A DNA stretch of 64,000 nt from a virus: positions 62,001 through 126,000 of IMG/VR virus record IMGVR_UViG_3300027782_000025; one strand, 5' to 3'. A program made the translations under genes and the position numbers. The notes below the pieces were generated by a model that was not told the DNA's origin, made no database searches, and was given only the letters and a program-made list of their open reading frames with translations. Positions within the stretch are counted from its first letter, which is position 1. Each line of letters starts with the position of its first letter. Shown here piece after piece: positions 45,673 to 54,636 of the stretch.

Positions 45673-47562
45673 TTAGACTAAAGCCTCCAAACGTTGAATC
45701 CGTCTCAATCGCCTTGTCGCGATTTGCCGAGTGTCTTGATGCGTGCTTTGGGATAGCTGTAATAATGTCTCTTTATCTCTTGTCTCTCGCGCTATATCGA
45801 TTTGCGTGATTTCATCGTATGAATTTATATTTAAAATAGTCTGAATTAATATTCTTACTGCCCTTACTGTCTTTTGATCAGCAAACCTGCTGCTATTGAC
45901 TGCAGGCAAATTATCATAAATATATCTCAGTTGCTCATGTTCGAGGCTAAGTATAATTTTAAGGACATTGTTTAAGGCATTCGAAAATAAATTTTCACCA
46001 GATCTCATATGCCTGCTGTTTAAACATGGCGCTATTATTCTTGCCATATCGATAGAGTTTTGTTTTGAAGCAATAATGCTATTATTTTGCGCGATTTTAT
46101 AATAATATTCTATGAACTTCATCGCCATATTAGAGAATACCTCTTCATTATATGTCTCACTAAAACACATATCCGAGTATAACTTATATAAATCATTTAT
46201 AGGAATGCAATATAGAATCGTCTCAGGATATAGGCCATCTCTCGCATCGCCGACAGAACCATCGGCTGCAGCTTTACATATGTGCTCGGCATAGGGCGTT
46301 AAAGCACTGCTCACAGCATTAAAATTTGAAAGCGCTAAAACGTATCTTCTGTATAAAAGATGAAACTCAGAAATTGGTAGTTTTAAAATCGTCTCTAGAA
46401 ATGATTCTGGGTCATAAACACTACGATATGATGCTAAGCATGCATTGTCAGTACCAGCCAGCTCTAACCATTGGCCTTGCCCTATCCCTTTAGATTCAAA
46501 TGCGGCATAATTACTAATCATTTTATTATAAAGTTTAAGCTGATACCCAGTACCAGTCAACCTAGTGTAAATGCTCTTTAATGTGGTATACCTCAGATTA
46601 CTTATGTCCATTTCTAATATTTGAGACATATTGTCACCGATTAACTTTAGTAAGATTTCATCAGCTTTATCTTCAGACATGAATTTTGAAAATCGGTTAA
46701 AATATTCTTTATCCCAATCAATTCGGTCTACGAATTTTGCGACATATTTCGTGTTCTCTTCTAAAATCTTTAAAAAATCATCTCCTGTCACCTTATAATC
46801 AGTAGTAACCAACCAATCGAGAACAGCTTTCTGATATTTTGGAACTGGCTGTCTATTTTGTCTACCTTTTATTTCAGATATTTTATTATAATCGATAATT
46901 CTTATATCGACAAATGGTCTATTACTAGCATTTCTCATACTCATCACCGACTGGCCCTTGGTATCGAATATATATGATCTGATACAATTCTGCATTAGTT
47001 TTCCTTCTAACTCTGCATCATCCCTATGGAGCGGTACAAAGAACCACTGACCAATCTGGACTGTACCCTCTGTTTCGATACCATGTTTATGAACACCGTA
47101 ATTGGCTGAAATATTTTGTATTCTTTCATGCCATTCCTGAGAGCTAGCCATGGCTCTTTCTAATGATAGATCCTTTACATCCTCTAAGTCCATCTCATTC
47201 GCTTCGAAATAATCAAATATTCCATTTTCTATTGGGACTTCATCTTGAGCTTCTTTCCATACCTTTAAAATCCACTGATAGTATCTCCGGCTTAGTTCTT
47301 GGGCTCTCTTTTGCATCTGTTCATATCTAATGTGGCCTTCGGACTTCTGGGTTTGCTTAGCAAAAGGATCTAAGTCTTGGACTAAAGAAATGGCTTCAGG
47401 CGTGATTTCTGTGATTACATTTGTAGCAAGACCGAATAGTAATTTTTCGGCGTTTTTAGCATCTATGTTTATAGCGGCATTAATATTAGCTTCGCCTACT
47501 TGTTCGCCATATTTTTTGTTTAAATAATTAAATTGGCTTTCTAATATTATCGACAAATTCAT
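45673..47562 (-). CDS. PcfJ-like domain protein, probable internal head protein
   Basis: 629 residues. MNLSIILESQFNYL is a capsid-targeting-type N-terminus (I-L-E before Ser). Residues about 172-253 match the PcfJ-like pattern: WFFVPLHRDDAELEGKLMQN, a conserved Cys in NCIRSY, a slippery VMSMRN with RPFVDIRII, and ISEIKGRQNRQPVP. The C-terminal 370 residues are a repetitive helical array with a Leu/Ile/Tyr-rich pattern (HEAT-like in appearance). The PcfJ domain is found in mobile elements and phages but its activity is unknown to me. GAAGGAT precedes the ATG. Confidence 0.7.
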   Translation of the reverse strand: MNLSIILESQFNYLNKKYGEQVGEANINAAINIDAKNAEKLLFGLATNVITEITPEAISLVQDLDPFAKQTQKSEGHIRYEQMQKRAQELSRRYYQWILKVWKEAQDEVPIENGIFDYFEANEMDLEDVKDLSLERAMASSQEWHERIQNISANYGVHKHGIETEGTVQIGQWFFVPLHRDDAELEGKLMQNCIRSYIFDTKGQSVMSMRNASNRPFVDIRIIDYNKISEIKGRQNRQPVPKYQKAVLDWLVTTDYKVTGDDFLKILEENTKYVAKFVDRIDWDKEYFNRFSKFMSEDKADEILLKLIGDNMSQILEMDISNLRYTTLKSIYTRLTGTGYQLKLYNKMISNYAAFESKGIGQGQWLELAGTDNACLASYRSVYDPESFLETILKLPISEFHLLYRRYVLALSNFNAVSSALTPYAEHICKAAADGSVGDARDGLYPETILYCIPINDLYKLYSDMCFSETYNEEVFSNMAMKFIEYYYKIAQNNSIIASKQNSIDMARIIAPCLNSRHMRSGENLFSNALNNVLKIILSLEHEQLRYIYDNLPAVNSSRFADQKTVRAVRILIQTILNINSYDEITQIDIARETRDKETLLQLSQSTHQDTRQIATRRLRRIQRLEALV

Positions 47563-47627
47563 GTTTATATCCTTCTTTCAAAACCTTTTTGGCTATTTTA
47601 TCACGATACTGCGTGACCTGACGCACA

Positions 47628-48176
47628 TTACTTTACGTCTGATAGACCTAATCTTCGCGCCATAGCTTCTTTATTAGATTCATTCGGATGCATAGCTGCC
47701 GCTTGATTGCTACCAAAGCTAGCCATATTTTGTTGGTAATACGCTTCAAATTCCTCGATAGAACAAATGCCTTGTTGCTCTCCCTGCGCTGTTTTTATTC
47801 TATAAGTGACTCCTTCATCATCTGCGACCCACTTCGCGGACGGCGAATTAAAAATCTCAGGAAATGATAACTTTGTCTCTTTAATTTCGTCTTTATCCCA
47901 CGACATATTTTTTAAATATTTTTCTTTAAATTGCTTGACCATTTCGGAGTTAATATGCGGTAAAAAGAATTTCTGGTATATTGGTAGAAAATTATTGACA
48001 TGAGCAACACCATTCTGGTTGCCTTGTTGACTAATTATTTGATATTGGATCTCTCCGTCAGGTCCGATGAAATACTTGCCAAAAGCACCGTAGGCTAGTG
48101 GTGGAAATTTAAGAGACTCGATATCTATCGTTTCCGAAAGTAGCTTTTTTTCATGCAAAATAGACGATATATTCAT
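47628..48176 (-). CDS. probable internal head protein with a duplicated domain
   Basis: 182 residues from ATG 48176 (GGAT seven bases upstream; the promoter at 48214 argues against the longer GTG start at 48209). The N-terminus MNISSILHEKKLLSETID carries an LLSE site of prohead-protease type. Two copies of one unit follow: YFIGPDGEIQYQIISQQGNQ and WVADDEGVTYRIKTAQGEQQ, each continuing to an aromatic YQ motif. No function known. It is the first gene after the major-capsid terminator. Confidence 0.65.
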   Translation of the reverse strand: MNISSILHEKKLLSETIDIESLKFPPLAYGAFGKYFIGPDGEIQYQIISQQGNQNGVAHVNNFLPIYQKFFLPHINSEMVKQFKEKYLKNMSWDKDEIKETKLSFPEIFNSPSAKWVADDEGVTYRIKTAQGEQQGICSIEEFEAYYQQNMASFGSNQAAAMHPNESNKEAMARRLGLSDVK

Positions 48177-48213
48177 TATAAAGATCCGATAAAACAAATG
48201 AAATTTCACTACT

Positions 48214-48221
48214 TATTTATC
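48214..48221 (-). promoter_or_regulatory. late promoter-like GATAAATA
   Basis: Minus-strand GATAAATA between the capsid terminator and the first capsid-tagged gene. It would start transcripts near 48208, giving the ATG at 48176 a leader of about 32 bases. It would restart transcription after the MCP terminator. Confidence 0.6.
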
Positions 48222-48261
48222 TTTTCTTGTAGTTAATTAACGCAAGCAGATACTAGTATAC

Positions 48262-48297
48262 AAAAAAACCCGAGCTTTGCGGCTCGGGTTCTTTTTT
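48262..48297 (-). terminator. strong intrinsic terminator after the major capsid gene
   Basis: CCCGAGC (48269-48275) pairs with GCTCGGG (48282-48288), extended by AA/TT, with an A7 run on one side and a T7 run on the other. Read on the minus strand this is a GC-rich stem ending in eight Us. It is symmetrical enough to stop transcription from both directions. Confidence 0.9.
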
Positions 48298-48325
48298 TAA
48301 CCGATTCTTGTTAAAGAACCAAGTC

Positions 48326-49900
48326 TTAGAGGTTAGAAACGTTGATCACACCGTAGTACAAGCCACCGTCTTCGATCAACTTCTTACCATATCGGGTCAT
48401 GATGCCCTTGTTAGGTGTGAAGCTATTAGGATCAAGAACAGTAGGAGTGCTAAGCAAAGGAATGTAAGGAGCATAGAAATAACCCGCATCCAATACACTA
48501 TTACCCTTGAAGCCGAGCAAGATCTTGCAATTAGGGAAGAGAGGATCTTTATAGAGCCTGATCTTGCCTTGGATGGTACCAATGTTCATGATACCGATAT
48601 CAATGCCATCGGTTGTAAGAGCATCGCTTGCACGGAAATCGTTAAGCTGCTCAAACTTGGAAGCGATATCGGAACTCATAACAGCCCAGTTAGCAGGACC
48701 ACGAAGAGTGGTTCTGTGGATAATGTTCGCAACTTCGAGTGTCTTATAAAGCAACGCGATGTTACGATCAGTAAAGTTAACTGAAGCTCCAGCTGCAGTG
48801 GCGAAGTTATGGGTAGCACGAATCGAAGAAGCGATAATCAAGTCATTGATAATTTCGCGGTCGATTTCTGCAACCATTTCGTCAGCCATTAAATCAGTCA
48901 AGGTGCTCTCAGCATCAATGTTATGCACTGATTTGAGATCTTGAGCAGCTTCTAATGACCAGCTGGTCTTAAGCTTGCGGGTAACAGCAGCAACGCTATC
49001 ACTGTCAATGCTCAAGGTTACTTCTGGCTGGAATGGGTTAGCTTCGAGATCGTACTCATAATTAACGCGTGCTACGGACCCAGTTGGGAACGAGCCGGAT
49101 TGCAATGATACGGTTACAACTCCGGTGCTGTGATTGAAAGAGGAATTGCCGGTATCAACAGCAAGAATGCTGGTGAAATCGGTGCAATCGCCGATCAAAA
49201 CCACATCAACCGCGCCAGTAGAGTCAAAACCAACTCGGAGGCAAGGTGTTGGATCATCACAATTAGGGTTTGCTGCTGCTTCGCTAGGGAAGACTTCTAC
49301 AACCACGGTGCCAGCAAGAACTGGACGATGACTCAAAGTACCGCTAACACCAGTAAGCGAACCATTGATGGTCGCGTCTTCACCCTTAACTTCTTGGGAA
49401 GAATAATAAGGATCAAGTGCCCAGCCATTATTTCGTGAGAAATTTTGAGCTGTGTTTTGGCGCATGATCTGGGTGCCAGCTACCGTTTGGCCTTTAGTAA
49501 GAGCATAACGATACCTGATGTAGAAAATCAAACTAGCTGGTTGACTCATGGGCTGAACACCAACAAGGTTATCAGCGATAAGTTTAGGATAGGATTTTCG
49601 GATGAGGGGCAATGCAAAGCGAGTAAAGTCCGCAATGTTTGCAGTGGTGGTTTGATCTTCGAGAATCATCGATCGGTTGCCTGGGTTCCAAGCATTGAAT
49701 TGATTTTCGAGGATAGACGCCATAAGGCCGAATTTGCTCTTCGCAACTTCACGGCACTTGGAAAGAACTGGAGTCCATTTCTTTACCAAGGTGTTTTTAC
49801 GACCTTCGTTGAGCACTGCTGCTCGGTGAAGATCGGCAGATTCGGTGATAAAACGGTTTTGGCCGCCGGCCAAGTGTTGGCCATTAGACTTATTCAACAT
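48326..49900 (-). CDS. major capsid protein, T4 gp23-like
   Basis: 524 residues, close to T4 gp23 (521). The N-terminal 80 residues (LVKKWTPVLSKCREVAKSK, then ASILENQ and RSMILEDQTTT) form the removable peptide; two (I/L)xE sites lie at Glu65 and Glu81, and alignment by pattern with gp23 favours Glu81 as the cut. FARFALPLIRKSYP-like (actual DFTRFALPLIRKSYPKL), LVGVQPMSQPASLIFYIRY mark the HK97-fold start. It forms the capsid shell hexamers. GAGGAG precedes the ATG, and a strong terminator follows. Confidence 0.93.
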   Translation of the reverse strand: MLNKSNGQHLAGGQNRFITESADLHRAAVLNEGRKNTLVKKWTPVLSKCREVAKSKFGLMASILENQFNAWNPGNRSMILEDQTTTANIADFTRFALPLIRKSYPKLIADNLVGVQPMSQPASLIFYIRYRYALTKGQTVAGTQIMRQNTAQNFSRNNGWALDPYYSSQEVKGEDATINGSLTGVSGTLSHRPVLAGTVVVEVFPSEAAANPNCDDPTPCLRVGFDSTGAVDVVLIGDCTDFTSILAVDTGNSSFNHSTGVVTVSLQSGSFPTGSVARVNYEYDLEANPFQPEVTLSIDSDSVAAVTRKLKTSWSLEAAQDLKSVHNIDAESTLTDLMADEMVAEIDREIINDLIIASSIRATHNFATAAGASVNFTDRNIALLYKTLEVANIIHRTTLRGPANWAVMSSDIASKFEQLNDFRASDALTTDGIDIGIMNIGTIQGKIRLYKDPLFPNCKILLGFKGNSVLDAGYFYAPYIPLLSTPTVLDPNSFTPNKGIMTRYGKKLIEDGGLYYGVINVSNL

Positions 49901-49919
49901 TAAAAAATTCTCCTCAGAA

Positions 49920-50648
49920 TTAGATTAGGTTCTCGTCAAGATTAGCCGCAATGCTATTGATATTATAACCACCGGCAACAATAGCTGGTTGCTTAGGTGG
50001 AGTGGATGGGTCTTGGCTTTCTACTAATGTTGGCCTGGTGGTAGTAGGGTTTTGGGAAAGACTCTTCCTTGGCAACAGGTTAGGCCTGCTTGCTTTGGGA
50101 GCTCTATTCTCAGTAACCGTCTTAGTACCAACCAACATACGTTTGAGTCTGATATTCTCAGATTCAAGTCCCTGTGATTCAGCTAGAATTTTGCGAGCAA
50201 TAGAAGTCTGCTTGTTCGCTAGTTCATTGGCCTTATCGCAGGATTCAACAAGTTGCCTAATTTTGGCTTTTGCAGCTTCAAAACTAGTCTTCAGCTTGCC
50301 ATCGTTTCCAACATTCAGCTCGATGCCTTCTACTAGAGCGGCAATTTTATTGAGCTTGCTGGTACTTTTGGACTCTGAAGATACTGACTGCTTTCGAAGC
50401 TGAGCTTCGATAGCGGCACCCTTGGTTTCACAGAATATTTGTACGCGTCGAGCCAAATCACGTTTGTACGTTTCGGTTTCTTCAACGCAAATCTTTTTGG
50501 CCTTGCTAATCTTGGTGACAAATTCTGCCTCCAAAGATTCTTTGATAGTTGATTTGTAAGATTCTAAGGATTCGATGATCCTACCAGTAAATTCTGGTTG
50601 AACTCCAGCTTTTTGCAACAAATCTTTTAATTCAGCGATAGCTTCCAT
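49920..50648 (-). CDS. prohead scaffold protein, T4 gp22-like
   Basis: 242 residues, almost entirely charged alpha-helix with coiled-coil heptads (about 20-175), as in T4 gp22. It has several (I/L)xE protease sites (RIIES, ALVEG, RQLVES, KILAES, PTLVES), consistent with complete degradation by the prohead protease during maturation. TAGGAGTATAAAG precedes the ATG. It lies between protease and capsid, as in T4. Confidence 0.85.
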   Translation of the reverse strand: MEAIAELKDLLQKAGVQPEFTGRIIESLESYKSTIKESLEAEFVTKISKAKKICVEETETYKRDLARRVQIFCETKGAAIEAQLRKQSVSSESKSTSKLNKIAALVEGIELNVGNDGKLKTSFEAAKAKIRQLVESCDKANELANKQTSIARKILAESQGLESENIRLKRMLVGTKTVTENRAPKASRPNLLPRKSLSQNPTTTRPTLVESQDPSTPPKQPAIVAGGYNINSIAANLDENLI

Positions 50649-50699
50649 CTTTATACTCCTAAACGTTGATCTGAAATTATTTTTGACAAAAAACGCAAT

Positions 50700-51422
50700 T
50701 TACGAAAGACCGAAAAATTTATTAATCTCTTCAACCACCATGTTTTGGTAAACAGACGGCGAAAATTTCTTTTTCATAGCCTTTAATGGAGTCATTCTTT
50801 TTTTAAGATCCTCTTGGATATTAAGAATAGCACCATTAACGCTAGGCTCAGCCACAGCATCCCAAGTCACGAATGTGTAGCCTGGTAAAACCCTATAAGT
50901 CTCTTGGCCATTGCTTTCGCTAACTACTTCCATATCGCCAACACCACGAGAGCTGATGCCGACTCTCACTTTATGTTCGAATAGGCCACGCAAGCAAGCA
51001 CCGCAAGGTAATTTATGAAGTATCTCTGCTTCACCAAAAACCTTTCGTCCTTCCATCCAGACATTCGTCATTAGATGGCTAACTCTATCAAGGTGAATTT
51101 TAGCATCACTAGGATGATCGAATTCGCCAAGTACTGCTCTAGCCTTGATATCTTCTTGGATTTGCTTGATAGCTGGCGCTAAGACTTCATTGGTCGAATA
51201 ATAGCGACCATTGCCGTTAGGTTGATCGCCCATCTGGATAAGACCTGTCACTCGTAGAACTGGAGTACCATTTCCATTGCGATCTTCCCTGATAGCATTC
51301 TTCTTATCTAAGATTTTAAATTCATGAGTATCCCTGATCAGCTTCATGCCGGCAGGGATTACTCCTGTTTCTGCGATTACTCTTCGATTCTGAAAACACG
51401 ATGTTCTTCGACTAGGTATCAT
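50700..51422 (-). CDS. prohead core protease, T4 gp21-like (peptidase S77)
   Basis: 240 residues. LGEFDHPSDAKIHLDRVSH gives the catalytic His103, GISSRGVGDMEV the nucleophile Ser157 or Ser158 and TWDAVAEPSVNGA the likely third residue Asp188, as in S77/HK97-type proteases. GRYYSTNEVLAPAI precedes the His as in T4 gp21. An autocleavage-like RRVIAETG lies near residue 18. It cuts scaffold, capsid and internal proteins after (I/L)xE. AAGGAG six bases upstream decides ATG 51422 over the longer frame. Confidence 0.92.
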   Translation of the reverse strand: MIPSRRTSCFQNRRVIAETGVIPAGMKLIRDTHEFKILDKKNAIREDRNGNGTPVLRVTGLIQMGDQPNGNGRYYSTNEVLAPAIKQIQEDIKARAVLGEFDHPSDAKIHLDRVSHLMTNVWMEGRKVFGEAEILHKLPCGACLRGLFEHKVRVGISSRGVGDMEVVSESNGQETYRVLPGYTFVTWDAVAEPSVNGAILNIQEDLKKRMTPLKAMKKKFSPSVYQNMVVEEINKFFGLS

Positions 51423-51432
51423 TATTTGCTCC

Positions 51433-54400
51433 TTAAAGGTCAATATTGTCAAGATCGTCGCGATCGCCGATTCCCTCGACTGATTCGTCGTTCTTACGCT
51501 TGTTGACCTTCGGTTTTACATCTGTGCGTGGGTCTTCTTCGGCTTGTTTATGATACTTGGGCTTGCTAGGGTCCGTAATATCATTATCTTCATTAAGACC
51601 GTCGAAATCTTCGTCTTCGTCCTCAGTATCGATGTTGTCATCGTCCGACTCGTCTTCATACTCTTCATCATCGGCCGATTCATCATCCGCATATTCTTCA
51701 CCGTCAGCGAGTTCATCACCGTCCTCGATGGCTTCGTCATCCATTGACTCACCGCCATCAATTAGTTCCTCATCACCAAATTCATCATCGAGATCTTCTT
51801 CTTCCATTCCGGACATTTCCATGTCGTCATCTTCGATGTCTGAAGCATCCATATTCATTTCATCATCGCTTTCAAGACCCAATTCATCCTTAATCTCGTC
51901 GATTTCATCATGAATGCTATCAATTTCAGCTCTCATTTCATGGTCTGATCCACCTTCATCGCCGTATTCGTCTCCGCCTAGTTCGAGATCTAATGAACTC
52001 ATGTCGCCATCGGAGCCATCTTCGAGGCCATCTTCTTCGCCGGCCATGTCATCAGTGCTTTCAAACTCATCTTCGCCACCAATTTCGTCGGCGTCATCAA
52101 GGTCGCCTTCGCCTTCAAGATCTTGATCTACATCGCCCATGTCGACTCCTTCTTCGTCGTCGACAGCCGAAAAATCAGGCATATCTTCTTCCTCCGAAGG
52201 CGATGATATGGAAGGCTCAGTAGCTTCTACAGGTTTCATTGCATCAATTTCTTCTTCGAATTCTTCATTTAAAAAGTTTCGTTCAGATTCGGAGATTGGT
52301 GAAAGCTGGTCGATACTACCTGCTAACCACTCACGAAATAATGAAGAATTTCCTTTGATTACCCTAGCAGCAGCTAAAGCACTATTTTGAACTTTTTTAG
52401 GAACGGGTATTTCGACTGTTCCGTCTTCTGACATAACGACTGCAGGTAATTCTGCATTACCATGGTCAAGAGCAAACTTGGCGCCATTGAAGACCCCATA
52501 AAGGACATCGCCGTTTTTAGAAGTCCAGCGGATAGCGTTTTCGCTTACTGGCTTTGCAGCCTCTTCATTTTTCTTACCAGCCTTGCCAAATGAATTTCTG
52601 CTTAGCCCGCGTTTTCGCATTATCGGGGATTTCCTCTGGCTTTCCTTGACTGCAGCCCGAGTGTTTTGGTAAGTGTCGACTATTTGATTAACAGCTAGAG
52701 GAAGCATAGATTGATTTAGATTCAAAACGACCTTTCGAATGCAAGATTCAACGATCTTGGGAAGTCCTTTTACCAATTGTTCATTGGTCAAATTATTAGC
52801 TATTACATGCCTGTCGACCATCTTAACTATCATTTGGATCTTTGAATTATCATTAATCGCAGTCTTACCATATTGACCCATTATAGCTCTATCGCCTTTG
52901 GAAACATTGTAGGCATACTGATCAGTAGATTCGTTTATCGGTCGTTTATTTTTATTACGGCTTTCTAGTCTTGGGGGGCCACCTGGGGCTGCGCCTGGAG
53001 CTGGTGCTGCACCTGGGGCTGCGCCTGGAGCTGGTGCTGCGCCGGGAGCGGGAGCTGCACCAGGGGCTGGTGGTGCGCCGGCTGTAGGTGGCTCGTCGAG
53101 TAGTGCAGATAAATCATCTTCGCCGCCGGCTTCGTCTGGCATGCCAAGATCGTCTTCACCTTCTTCACTTGCTGCTGAACTCTTCCCGCCGATTTGAATC
53201 AGAGGAGAATTAATATTTATAACTGGTGCGCCCGAAGGAGCTTCTTCCTCTTCGGTATCGACTTCTGGCAGCCCAGAATCAGTGGTATTTGGCATTTGAT
53301 CGAAATCCGCAAGATTTTCATTCGAAGTCACTTCCTCTTGGATAGTGGCTATCAAATCTTCCGCTTCATAAATCGTTGCATCATCAACAGCCTTATCTTT
53401 CAGCTTGTTTATTAAGCCGTCGAGCTTACTCTTTAATTCATGGTTTTCCATGATTCTAGGAGTCTTATCTCTTAGCTGGCTTAAAGTAGTCGCAAGCGCT
53501 TCCGCAGCTATTTCTCTGTTTCCGATGGTTTCAAAAATAAGGTCCAAGAATTTATTATAAACTGGTTCGAATTCCTGAGCTTCAGATAATATAGCAACAT
53601 TCTGTGCAAGATTATAATTTTCAACAGCGCTTGCAATATTCTTCCATTCTTTAACGATCTTGCTGCGATTTACTCGCAGGTTCGTCTTATGGAATAATGT
53701 CGCCACATCTTCACATAATTGTGGGTTAAAGATCGCCTTTGCTGCAAGTGCGTTAGAAACGAGTTCTTTGGTTTGCGATCTATTCAAGAGAGTAAATTCT
53801 TCGTACTCTTCTAAAAATGGTGCAACCAAATTAACCGCTTTGTCTACATTACCTTCGGATATCAAAGAGGCAACATCATAAATGCGCCCTTGAAAACCTT
53901 GGCTAAGATATGCTTCCATCGCTACTTTACGCATAGTCTTTGCTGTTAACTTCTTAGTAGCCCATTTTGAAACGGGCAGATTAAACTGTTCGCCATCAAT
54001 GAAATGGCCACCAATAGCGTGATTATCTTCAACAATCACTCTGGTAGAAATCGATTCTACCACACAAGCAACGATTTTTTTCTTGATGTCTTCGTTAATT
54101 TGTTCTGGAGTTCTTACCTTAATACGGCGCACAACGCCGTCTTTACTGCAAACCATCCCAGATTCTGGGATAACGCGGCCGGTAAAGCGTTGAGCCTTCA
54201 TACGTCCAAAAGTAGATTGCATACCCTTTTGGTCATTCCGTTCAATAGCGTTAATCAAACGCAAGCATGATTCTTCGAAAAGACCAGCTTTTTGACTTTC
54301 TACTATAGAGATAGGTTGAATATCGGTGATATTTATTGCACCATGTGACTTATGGTGTTTAGCGATATAAAAGGTGTTAGATCCTACATCTTCGATGTAA

Positions 54401-54576
54401 AGATCTTTCGAATAAAGCGCAGCCAAGCGCCAGTTTTTATTTGTTGCCTTGCCTAGTTCCTTAACTTTAGATTCAAAAAAAGCTACTTTAGCCTGAGCTG
54501 AATCGTTAAGGGCTCCCAAGAACTTTCGGCTATCCATTCGGATTGGACTAAGCGCTTTGTTCTGGTTCTGAGCCAT
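51433..54576 (-). CDS. large prohead core protein with acidic tail
   Basis: 1047 residues, in the position of T4 gp67/gp68 between portal and protease, but much larger. The N-terminal 430 residues are a helical domain with several ISE/IVE/VVE sites. Residues about 500-550 are an Ala/Pro/Gly repeat. The C-terminal 300 residues are extremely Asp/Glu-rich (LEGEGDLDDADEIGGEDEFE). The many prohead-protease sites and the acidic tail suggest an internal core or scaffold protein, digested or retained in the head. GGGAG precedes the ATG. No named family. Confidence 0.7.
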   Translation of the reverse strand: MAQNQNKALSPIRMDSRKFLGALNDSAQAKVAFFESKVKELGKATNKNWRLAALYSKDLYIEDVGSNTFYIAKHHKSHGAINITDIQPISIVESQKAGLFEESCLRLINAIERNDQKGMQSTFGRMKAQRFTGRVIPESGMVCSKDGVVRRIKVRTPEQINEDIKKKIVACVVESISTRVIVEDNHAIGGHFIDGEQFNLPVSKWATKKLTAKTMRKVAMEAYLSQGFQGRIYDVASLISEGNVDKAVNLVAPFLEEYEEFTLLNRSQTKELVSNALAAKAIFNPQLCEDVATLFHKTNLRVNRSKIVKEWKNIASAVENYNLAQNVAILSEAQEFEPVYNKFLDLIFETIGNREIAAEALATTLSQLRDKTPRIMENHELKSKLDGLINKLKDKAVDDATIYEAEDLIATIQEEVTSNENLADFDQMPNTTDSGLPEVDTEEEEAPSGAPVININSPLIQIGGKSSAASEEGEDDLGMPDEAGGEDDLSALLDEPPTAGAPPAPGAAPAPGAAPAPGAAPGAAPAPGAAPGGPPRLESRNKNKRPINESTDQYAYNVSKGDRAIMGQYGKTAINDNSKIQMIVKMVDRHVIANNLTNEQLVKGLPKIVESCIRKVVLNLNQSMLPLAVNQIVDTYQNTRAAVKESQRKSPIMRKRGLSRNSFGKAGKKNEEAAKPVSENAIRWTSKNGDVLYGVFNGAKFALDHGNAELPAVVMSEDGTVEIPVPKKVQNSALAAARVIKGNSSLFREWLAGSIDQLSPISESERNFLNEEFEEEIDAMKPVEATEPSISSPSEEEDMPDFSAVDDEEGVDMGDVDQDLEGEGDLDDADEIGGEDEFESTDDMAGEEDGLEDGSDGDMSSLDLELGGDEYGDEGGSDHEMRAEIDSIHDEIDEIKDELGLESDDEMNMDASDIEDDDMEMSGMEEEDLDDEFGDEELIDGGESMDDEAIEDGDELADGEEYADDESADDEEYEDESDDDNIDTEDEDEDFDGLNEDNDITDPSKPKYHKQAEEDPRTDVKPKVNKRKNDESVEGIGDRDDLDNIDL
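52981..53040. repeat. 30-bp exact tandem duplication
   Basis: Two identical 30-base units, 52981-53010 and 53011-53040, encode part of the Ala/Pro/Gly linker of the core protein in frame. A diverged third unit follows. Confidence 0.9.
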
Positions 54577-54636
54577 AATAATACTCCCATTAAAACAGTG
54601 AAAAGTTATAATTAATTTTTGCTAAAAAGTATATGC

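Noticed and set aside
47611-47626. Terminator between 47628 and 47562
   Set aside because: Only a five-base TGCGT/ACGCA stem without a T-run.
48308-48784. Long plus-strand frame opposite the major capsid gene
   Set aside because: It is antisense to a clear capsid gene whose codon bias leaves the frame open; no ribosome site and no motif.
51557-51913. Ser-rich plus-strand frame
   Set aside because: It is the complement of the Asp/Glu-rich tail (GAY/GAR read as TCN); a composition shadow.
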